52,192 nt of DNA from Escherichia coli (GTDB lineage: Bacteria; Pseudomonadota; Gammaproteobacteria; Enterobacterales; Enterobacteriaceae). The translations under genes were made by a program, and so were the position numbers. Shown here one piece after another: positions 46,463-52,192 of this stretch; within the stretch, counting starts at the first letter, position 1, and every line of letters begins with the position of its first letter. The stretch lies in NCBI RefSeq assembly GCF_011881725.1, contig NZ_JAATUR010000035.1, positions 1-52,192 on the forward strand, read 5' to 3'. The notes beneath the pieces were generated by a model. It was not told the origin of the DNA. It did not search any database and saw only the letters and a list, made by a program, of their open reading frames with translations.

Positions 46463-47422
46463 ATGAGTCTGAATTTCCTTGATTTTGAACAGCCGATTGC
46501 AGAGCTGGAAGCGAAAATCGATTCTCTGACTGCGGTTAGCCGCCAGGACGAGAAACTGGATATTAACATCGATGAAGAAGTGCATCGTCTGCGTGAAAAA
46601 AGCGTAGAGCTGACGCGTAAAATCTTCGCCGATCTTGGTGCATGGCAGATTGCGCAACTGGCACGCCATCCACAGCGTCCTTATACCCTGGATTACGTTC
46701 GCCTGGCATTTGATGAATTTGACGAACTGGCTGGCGACCGCGCGTATGCAGACGATAAAGCTATCGTCGGTGGTATCGCCCGTCTTGACGGTCGTCCGGT
46801 GATGATCATTGGTCATCAAAAAGGTCGTGAAACCAAAGAAAAAATTCGCCGTAACTTTGGTATGCCAGCGCCAGAAGGTTACCGCAAAGCACTGCGTCTG
46901 ATGCAAATGGCTGAACGCTTTAAGATGCCTATCATCACCTTTATCGACACCCCTGGGGCTTATCCGGGCGTAGGCGCAGAAGAACGCGGTCAGTCTGAAG
47001 CTATTGCACGTAACCTGCGTGAAATGTCTCGCCTTAGCGTACCAACTATTTGTACCGTCATCGGGGAAGGTGGTTCTGGCGGCGCGCTGGCGATTGGCGT
47101 GGGCGATAAAGTGAATATGCTGCAATACAGCACCTATTCCGTTATCTCGCCGGAAGGTTGTGCGTCCATTCTGTGGAAGAGCGCCGACAAAGCGCCGCTG
47201 GCGGCTGAAGCGATGGGCATTATCGCTCCGCGTCTGAAGGAACTGAAACTGATCGACTCCATCATCCCGGAACCGCTGGGTGGTGCTCACCGTAACCCGG
47301 AAGCGATGGCGGCGTCTCTGAAAGCACAACTGCTGGCAGATCTGGCCGATCTCGACGTGTTAAGCACTGAAGATTTAAAAAATCGTCGTTATCAGCGCCT
47401 GATGAGCTACGGTTACGCGTAA
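46463..47422 (+). CDS. accA: Acetyl-CoA carboxylase carboxyltransferase subunit alpha
   Basis: AccA (319 residues) with AccD forms the carboxyltransferase that makes malonyl-CoA, the first committed step of fatty acid synthesis. The crotonase-like fold shows the oxyanion-hole and carboxybiotin region [18 protein letters not shown] and the [15 protein letters not shown] glycine-rich segment. It is the last gene of the long operon and is followed by a strong terminator. In K-12 the next gene is ldcC; here it is not. Confidence 0.99.
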
Positions 47423-47437
47423 TCAGCAAATGTTCTG

Positions 47438-47465
47438 AAAAGGGTCACTGCGGTGGCCCTTTTTT
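47438..47465 (+). terminator. Intrinsic terminator of accA
   Basis: AAAGGGTCAC and GTGGCCCTTT form a 10-bp stem with one G-T wobble and a 4-base loop, followed by further T. Confidence 0.92.
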
Positions 47466-47480
47466 ATATGCAGTTTATTT

Positions 47481-47519
47481 AGTCATATTATAAATACATT
47501 TAGATAATATGACTTTTTT
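47481..47519 (+). terminator. AT-rich hairpin with T run upstream of the DUF4282-like gene
   Basis: An 11-bp perfect stem (AGTCATATTAT / ATAATATGACT) with a 12-base loop is followed directly by five T. Lying right after the accA terminator, it may be a second terminator, or part of the AT-rich segment that replaced ldcC. Its low GC makes it weak. Confidence 0.5.
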
Positions 47520-47639
47520 CCCATCCCTAAAATTCTTGGAATCTTATTGGAACTCCGATTTCAGATGCATATATCCATATACATATCGGTGGAAATTAAT
47601 ATGAATTTATCAGGCTAATAGAATTTTAAAGGATAAAAT

Positions 47640-47894
47640 ATGAAAGCAATTTTAGGATTTGAATATCTTTTTATGCCGCGTGTGCTGGTGTTTTTTTACT
47701 GGTTGGCTATGGTGCTGACCTTGATAGCCGGTGTCTTCTCCATATTTAGCGGAAACATTATTTTAGGGTTAGTTTATACGGTCATAGGTCTTATTAGCTG
47801 CCGTATGACTTTCGAATTAATAATGATAGCGTTTAAGAATAACGAATATTTACGCCGCATTGCCGGGAGTGTTAGCAAGAATTGCGCAGAGTAA
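47640..47894 (+). CDS. Small DUF4282-like membrane protein at the ldcC position
   Basis: This encodes an 84-residue protein with two hydrophobic segments at about 15-35 and 39-57, then a charged tail (RMTFELIMIAFKNNEYLRRI). The pattern of two membrane helices followed by an R.xxE.xxV..-like amphipathic end resembles DUF4282 proteins, whose function is unknown; this assignment is from memory of the family's look. The start follows AAAGGA with good spacing. The gene and its 200-base leader are AT-rich compared with accA and yaeR, suggesting acquisition. It has its own leader after the accA terminator and is not in an operon. It occupies the place where K-12 has the 2.1-kb lysine decarboxylase gene ldcC. 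Confidence 0.7.
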   Translation: MKAILGFEYLFMPRVLVFFYWLAMVLTLIAGVFSIFSGNIILGLVYTVIGLISCRMTFELIMIAFKNNEYLRRIAGSVSKNCAE

Positions 47895-48057
47895 TTCCTC
47901 CGCAAAGCGCTTCACCAAACTGCATCTCAACCGCTATGACAGGGGGGGGATGTTGTCTTAAAGTCAGTGTAAATGTCTGATTCATCTTTCCTGTAATTTG
48001 TGCGTATTATCAATATATCGCGATGCACATGCGGTTCATATCAATGCAGGAGATTCT

Positions 48058-48447
48058 ATGTTGGGTTTAAAACAGGTTCACCATATTGCGATTATTGCGA
48101 CGGATTATGCGGTGAGCAAAGCGTTTTACTGTGACATTCTCGGCTTCACGCTCCAAAGCGAAGTCTATCGCGAAGAGCGGGATTCCTGGAAAGGGGATTT
48201 GGCGCTTAACGGGCAGTATGTGATTGAGCTTTTCTCATTTCCTTTCCCGCCAGAGCGCCCCAGCCGACCGGAAGCTTGCGGCCTGCGCCATCTGGCTTTT
48301 AGTGTTGATGATATCGATGCGGCAGTGGTATACCTGGAAAGCAATAAAGTGAAATGTGAAGCGATACGTGTCGATCCGTACACGCAAAAGCGTTTTACGT
48401 TTTTTAATGATCCTGACGGTTTACCGCTGGAACTGTATGAGCAGTAA
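48058..48447 (+). CDS. yaeR: VOC-family (glyoxalase-like) protein YaeR
   Basis: YaeR (129 residues) is a small vicinal-oxygen-chelate protein with the two beta-alpha-beta-beta-beta units of the glyoxalase/dioxygenase superfamily. Metal-ligand candidates are His8 or His9 (QVHHIAII), the Glu in QYVIELFSF, His in LRHLAFSV and Glu in PLELYEQ. The substrate is unknown. I chose ATG 48058 because it follows CAGGAG and gives the K-12 N-terminus MLGLKQVHH; the open frame reaches 48 bases further back than a sensible start. Together with tilS it resumes the K-12 order after the missing ldcC. Confidence 0.93.
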   Translation: MLGLKQVHHIAIIATDYAVSKAFYCDILGFTLQSEVYREERDSWKGDLALNGQYVIELFSFPFPPERPSRPEACGLRHLAFSVDDIDAAVVYLESNKVKCEAIRVDPYTQKRFTFFNDPDGLPLELYEQ

Positions 48448-48511
48448 GGCTTGTCATTTCCACACGTGCCCGGTAACGTGCCGGGCATCGCTACTGTAAA
48501 ATCACACCATC

Positions 48512-49807
48512 ATGACACTCACGTTGAATAGACAACTTCTTACCTCACGCCAGATCCTGGTGGCTTTTAGCGGCGGGCTTGACTCCACCGTTCTGCTGCA
48601 TCAGTTGGTGCAGTGGCGGGCGGAAAATCCGGACGTCACCCTGCGCGCTATTCATGTGCATCACGGTTTAAGTGCCAATGCCGATGCCTGGGTTACGCAT
48701 TGTGAAAACATTTGCCACCAGTGGCAGGTGCCGCTGGTAGTTGAGCGCGTGCAGCTTGCGCAAGAAGGGTTAGGCATTGAGGCCCAGGCACGGCAGGTGC
48801 GTTATCAGGCATTTTCCCGTACCCTGTTACCTGGTGAAGTGCTGGTCACGGCGCAACATCTTGACGATCAATGTGAAACATTTCTGCTGGCGCTAAAACG
48901 CGGTAGCGGCCCTGCCGGACTTTCTGCTATGGGGGAAGTCTCGGATTTTGCCGGAACACAGCTTATCCGTCCGTTGCTCGCCCGCACGCGGGGAGAACTG
49001 GTGCAATGGGCGTGTGAGCATGATTTACGCTGGATTGAAGACGAAAGTAATCAGGACGATTCCTACGATCGCAACTTCCTGCGCCTGCGCGTGGTGCCGT
49101 TATTGCAGCAGCGTTGGCCCCATTTTGCCGAAGCAACGGCTCGCAGCGCCGCACTTTGTGCTGAACAAGAGAGCCTGTTGGATGAACTGCTGGCGGATGA
49201 TTTAGCGCACTGCCAAACACCGCAGGGGACGCTACAGATTGCGCCTATGGTGACAATGAGCGACGCCCGCCGTGCGGCGATTATCCGCCGCTGGCTGGCT
49301 GGGCAAAATGCACCGATGCCTTCACGCGACGCGCTGGTGCGGATCTGGCAGGAAGTGGCGATGGCACGAGAAGATGCTTCTCCTTGCTTGCGCTTTGGCG
49401 CGTTTGAAATCCGCCGCTATCAGTCGCAATTGTGGTGGATTAAATCCGTCACAGGGCAAAGTGAAACTATTGTGCCGTGGCAGACATGGCAACAGCCATT
49501 GGAATTACCGGTGGAGCTGGGTAGTGTGCAGCTTACTGCGGACGGGGGAATTCGGCCTCCACGAGCAGATGAAGCGATCAGTGTGCGTTTCAAAGCGCCT
49601 GGGTTGCTACATATTGTCGGGCGCAACGGCGGGCGCAAGCTAAAGAAAATCTGGCAGGAATTGGGCATACCTCCGTGGCAGCGCGACACTACGCCTCTGC
49701 TGTTTTATGGCGAAACGCTGATTGCGGCGGCGGGCGTTTTTGTTACGCAAGAAGGTGTTGCTAAAGATGAGAATGGCGTAAATTTTGTCTGGCAGAGAAA
49801 AGGTTAG
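48512..49807 (+). CDS. tilS: tRNA(Ile)-lysidine synthetase
   Basis: TilS (431 residues) attaches lysine to C34 of the CAU-anticodon isoleucine tRNA, changing it from Met to Ile decoding; it is essential. The ATP PP-loop motif SGGLDS is at residues 20-25, with HVHHGLS and the [20 protein letters not shown] catalytic region. Substrate-recognition domains follow at about 230-310 and 355-431. The C-terminus ends WQRKG, slightly different from K-12, and the C-terminal domain holds most of the substitutions I can recall. A REP follows immediately. Confidence 0.97.
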   Translation: MTLTLNRQLLTSRQILVAFSGGLDSTVLLHQLVQWRAENPDVTLRAIHVHHGLSANADAWVTHCENICHQWQVPLVVERVQLAQEGLGIEAQARQVRYQAFSRTLLPGEVLVTAQHLDDQCETFLLALKRGSGPAGLSAMGEVSDFAGTQLIRPLLARTRGELVQWACEHDLRWIEDESNQDDSYDRNFLRLRVVPLLQQRWPHFAEATARSAALCAEQESLLDELLADDLAHCQTPQGTLQIAPMVTMSDARRAAIIRRWLAGQNAPMPSRDALVRIWQEVAMAREDASPCLRFGAFEIRRYQSQLWWIKSVTGQSETIVPWQTWQQPLELPVELGSVQLTADGGIRPPRADEAISVRFKAPGLLHIVGRNGGRKLKKIWQELGIPPWQRDTTPLLFYGETLIAAAGVFVTQEGVAKDENGVNFVWQRKG

Positions 49808-49815
49808 TTAAGTGA

Positions 49816-49852
49816 AGGCCGGATAAGACGCATCAAACGTCGTATCCGGCGA
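49816..49852. repeat. Single REP element
   Basis: The palindrome GCCGGATAAGACGC...GTCGTATCCGGC (49818-49850) lies between the convergent ends of tilS and rof. A REP is present at other convergent ends in this window too. Confidence 0.88.
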
Positions 49853-49859
49853 AAGTCAA

Positions 49860-50120
49860 TCAGGACTCGCTCACCACCACCGTACCGATTTCCGGGTGGC
49901 TAAAGCTGGTAATTTTATCCAGACGAAGCTCGCGTGTTTCGCCAGCGGCCTCGACGACCAGATACTCCACATTTTTGCGGGAGACTAAATCGCTGGCCTT
50001 TGCCTGCAATTTTTCGCCATCTTTCAGCTCCAGCGTCAGCATTAAATGATGCTGGCAGGCGAGCTCAAGATTATCGTAATCATCACAATTGATTGGTTGA
50101 TACGTATCATTCATTGACAT
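49860..50120 (-). CDS. rof: Rho-binding antiterminator Rof (YaeO)
   Basis: Rof (86 residues from this start, 84 from a second ATG) binds the primary RNA site of termination factor Rho and blocks it. It has a small Sm-like beta-barrel: [23 protein letters not shown], with acidic N-terminal CDDYDNLE facing Rho. I chose the first ATG (50120) because GGTGAG lies 5 bases upstream; the second ATG (50114) is annotated by some. The start overlaps the end of yaeP by 14 bases, indicating translational coupling in a yaeP-rof operon read leftwards. Confidence 0.94.
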
Positions 50121-50307
50121 AATCGCTCACCAGTAAGTTTGCCGCAGCGTATGCTGCTTTTTCCCTGACAGCCTCAGAAAGGGCGTCGTCAGCAGCCATT
50201 TCATTCAGCACTTTCAAAACGCAGCCCAGCGCGTCCGGAACGTATCCTAAGTCTCCGCTGGCGATTTCCGCGTACCGCTTGCGTATTAACTCACAATATT
50301 TTTCCAC
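50107..50307 (-). CDS. yaeP: UPF0253 family protein YaeP
   Basis: YaeP (66 residues) is a small, mostly helical soluble protein of unknown function. The start is GTG 50307, six bases after GGAGGG, which gives [19 protein letters not shown] as in K-12. A longer frame from 50325 would start before the ribosome site. It is always next to rof in enterobacteria, which hints at a link to Rho or its regulation, but nothing in the sequence shows this. The intergenic region to yaeQ (50326-50472) is divergent. Confidence 0.92.
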
Positions 50308-50472
50308 ATGCCCTCCTGTCAGCACTCTGACTTAACCGTGGATGCAAGTCTAAGCCTACGAAGATAAACTCTGTTTCGCAAGGTGACTATACCACACTCA
50401 TTTCTGCAATATCAGCGTCGCAACTGCACGTATTCCGTTACAATGTCCTCCTGATTCGAAAGGAGTTTTCTT

Positions 50473-51018
50473 ATGGCGCTTAAAGCGACAATTTATAAAG
50501 CGACGGTCAATGTGGCCGATCTCGACCGCAACCAGTTTCTCGATGCCTCTCTGACGCTGGCGCGCCATCCTTCAGAAACCCAGGAGCGTATGATGTTGCG
50601 TTTGCTGGCGTGGCTGAAATATGCCGATGAACGTCTGCAATTTACCCGTGGGTTGTGTGCGGATGATGAGCCGGAGGCGTGGCTGCGTAACGATCATCTG
50701 GGCATTGATTTGTGGATTGAACTCGGGCTGCCGGATGAGCGGCGGATTAAGAAAGCCTGCACCCAGGCCGCAGAAGTAGCGCTGTTTACCTATAATAGTC
50801 GGGCGGCGCAAATCTGGTGGCAGCAAAATCAGAGCAAATGTGCGCAGTTTGCCAATCTTTCCGTCTGGTATCTGGATGACGAGCAACTGGCGAAAGTGAG
50901 CGCCTTTGCGGATCGTACCATGACGCTGCAGGCAACGATTCAGGATGGCGTGATCTGGTTATCGGATGATAAGAATAATCTGGAAGTGAACCTAACCGCC
51001 TGGCAACAACCTTCATGA
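50473..51018 (+). CDS. yaeQ: YaeQ family protein
   Basis: YaeQ (181 residues) is a soluble protein with a PD-(D/E)XK nuclease-like fold in known structures, though nuclease activity has not been established for it. A reported genetic link is suppression of rfaH mutants. Visible features are [36 protein letters not shown] segments containing the acidic-lysine pattern of the fold. The start follows GAAAGGAG. It overlaps arfB by 4 bases (ATGA), so the two are translationally coupled. Confidence 0.93.
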   Translation: MALKATIYKATVNVADLDRNQFLDASLTLARHPSETQERMMLRLLAWLKYADERLQFTRGLCADDEPEAWLRNDHLGIDLWIELGLPDERRIKKACTQAAEVALFTYNSRAAQIWWQQNQSKCAQFANLSVWYLDDEQLAKVSAFADRTMTLQATIQDGVIWLSDDKNNLEVNLTAWQQPS

Positions 51019-51437
51019 TTGTGATTTCCCGGCATGTTGCTATCCCTGATGGGGAGCTTGAGATCACTGCGATTCGTGCGCAGGGCGCGGGCGGGCAGCA
51101 TGTTAATAAGACCTCAACGGCTATTCATCTGCGTTTTGACATTCGGGCGTCCAGCCTGCCAGAGTATTACAAAGAGCGTCTTCTCGCCGCCAGCCATCAT
51201 TTGATCAGCAGTGATGGCGTGATTGTTATCAAGGCACAGGAATACCGCAGCCAGGAGCTGAACCGCGAAGCGGCGCTGGCCAGACTGGTGGCTGTGATTA
51301 AAGAATTAACGACAGAACAAAAATCCCGACGACCCACGCGACCCACACGCGCATCGAAAGAGCGTAGGTTGGCATCGAAAGCACAAAAATCAAGCGTGAA
51401 GGCGTTGCGCGGCAAAGTACGCAGCGGTCGGGAATAA
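51015..51437 (+). CDS. arfB: Alternative ribosome-rescue factor ArfB
   Basis: ArfB (YaeJ, 140 residues) releases peptides from ribosomes stalled on mRNAs without a stop codon, as a backup to tmRNA and ArfA. The peptide-hydrolysis motif GGQ is at residues 26-28 ([12 protein letters not shown]), as in class I release factors but without stop-codon recognition domains. The C-terminal tail from about residue 100 is strongly basic ([15 protein letters not shown]) and inserts in the empty mRNA channel. It shares the operon with yaeQ and is 13 bases from nlpE. Confidence 0.97.
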   Translation: MIVISRHVAIPDGELEITAIRAQGAGGQHVNKTSTAIHLRFDIRASSLPEYYKERLLAASHHLISSDGVIVIKAQEYRSQELNREAALARLVAVIKELTTEQKSRRPTRPTRASKERRLASKAQKSSVKALRGKVRSGRE

Positions 51438-51450
51438 AAAGAAGGAATGG

Positions 51451-52161
51451 ATGGTGAAAAAAGCGATAGTGACAGCGATGGCTGTAATCAGCCTCTTTAC
51501 ATTGATGGGATGTAACAATCGGGCCGAAGTCGATACGCTTTCTCCGGCGCAGGCCGCTGAGCTGAAGCCTATGCCGCAAAGCTGGCGCGGCGTACTGCCG
51601 TGTGCTGATTGCGAAGGAATAGAAACCTCTCTGTTCCTCGAAAAAGACGGAACATGGGTGATGAATGAACGTTATCTGGGCGCGCGTGAAGAGCCCTCCT
51701 CCTTCGCTTCCTACGGTACATGGGCGCGAACTGCTGACAAGCTGGTATTAACCGACAGCAAAGGTGAAAAATCATATTATCGGGCGAAAGGGGATGCACT
51801 GGAGATGCTCGATCGCGAAGGTAATCCGATTGAATCGCAGTTCAATTACACGCTGGAACCGGCAAATTCGAGCATGCCGATGACGCCGATGACCTTGCGT
51901 GGTATGTATTTCTATATGGCTGATGCGGCGACTTTTACAGATTGCGCGACCGGAAAACGGTTCGTGGTAGCAAATAACGCTGAGCTGGAGCGTGGCTATC
52001 TGGCAGCCCGCGGCAACAGCGAAAAACCCGTGTTACTGTCAGTCGAAGGTCACTTTACGCTTGAGGCCAACCCGGATACCGGTGCGCCGACTAAAGTATT
52101 AGCGCCTGATACAGCAGGTAAATTTTATCCGAACCAGGATTGCAGTAATTTAGGGCAGTAA
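51451..52161 (+). CDS. nlpE: Outer-membrane lipoprotein NlpE, Cpx signalling and copper-related
   Basis: NlpE (CutF, 236 residues) is an outer-membrane lipoprotein that senses surface contact and lipoprotein sorting or disulfide defects and activates the CpxA-CpxR pathway. The lipobox is LMGC, with lipidated Cys21. Mature-protein CXXC is at precursor residues 51-54 (LPCADCEG). A second cysteine pair sits in the C-terminal domain (FTDCATG and NQDCSN). The start follows AAGGAATGG. A number of substitutions relative to K-12 are clustered in the C-terminal domain. It is the last gene visible; the last 31 bases of the window hold nothing I can call. Confidence 0.97.
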   Translation: MVKKAIVTAMAVISLFTLMGCNNRAEVDTLSPAQAAELKPMPQSWRGVLPCADCEGIETSLFLEKDGTWVMNERYLGAREEPSSFASYGTWARTADKLVLTDSKGEKSYYRAKGDALEMLDREGNPIESQFNYTLEPANSSMPMTPMTLRGMYFYMADAATFTDCATGKRFVVANNAELERGYLAARGNSEKPVLLSVEGHFTLEANPDTGAPTKVLAPDTAGKFYPNQDCSNLGQ

Positions 52162-52192
52162 TCCGTCTTACGACAGAAACAAACGAAAAACT

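Noticed and set aside
46394..47329. Long open frame (311 codons) on the minus strand over accA
   Set aside because: Same cause: a codon-bias shadow of accA, with unlikely composition and no promoter or ribosome site.

Overview
This window is a piece of an Escherichia chromosome: E. coli itself or a very close relative. The gene order fhuACDB - hemL - clcA - erpA - yadS - btuF - mtnN - dgt - degP - cdaR - yaeH - yaeI - dapD - glnD - map - rpsB - tsf - pyrH - frr - dxr - ispU - cdsA - rseP - bamA - skp - lpxD - fabZ - lpxA - lpxB - rnhB - dnaE - accA - yaeR - tilS - rof - yaeP - yaeQ - arfB - nlpE is the E. coli K-12 order as I know it. Most proteins look nearly identical to the K-12 versions (comparison from memory, not computed). 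REP, ERIC and BoxC-like intergenic repeats fit the same assignment.

Region 1 (1-5054) is accessory DNA. It is an AT-rich four-gene chaperone-usher fimbrial operon (major pilin, chaperone, usher, two-domain tip adhesin) lying directly upstream of fhuA, where K-12 has mrcB. The chaperone reading frame is broken at an A7 run, so the operon is either off or decayed, or is read by -1 frameshifting. Region 2 (5055-11330) is the Fur-controlled ferrichrome uptake operon fhuACDB. FhuA is a divergent 729-residue allele with shortened, rewritten surface loops, including loss of the loop-4 cysteine pair found in K-12, while fhuC, fhuD and fhuB are ordinary. Region 3 (11340-27347) is housekeeping and envelope quality control: haem precursor synthesis (HemL), chloride/proton antiport (ClcA), Fe-S delivery (ErpA), vitamin B12 binding (BtuF), nucleoside salvage (MtnN), dGTP hydrolysis (Dgt), periplasmic protease (DegP, with a sigma-E promoter), sugar-diacid regulation (CdaR), lysine/peptidoglycan precursor synthesis (DapD), nitrogen signalling (GlnD) and methionine aminopeptidase (Map).

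Region 4 (27517-47465) is a dense block for translation, isoprenoid/undecaprenol synthesis, phospholipid, lipid A and outer-membrane assembly, ending with DNA polymerase III alpha and acetyl-CoA carboxylase alpha. It carries the rpsB leader/tff RNA, an ERIC element before an rpsB-tsf attenuator and a BoxC-like dyad before frr. Region 5 (47466-52192) has a second strain-specific spot: the K-12 gene ldcC, expected between accA and yaeR, is absent and only a small AT-rich gene for a DUF4282-like membrane protein is present. After it come yaeR, tilS, rof-yaeP, yaeQ-arfB and nlpE.

No tRNA, rRNA, CRISPR array, insertion sequence or prophage was seen. I found no clearly new multi-gene system. The items most worth a second look are the frameshifted fimbrial chaperone, the recombinant FhuA allele and the ldcC replacement.
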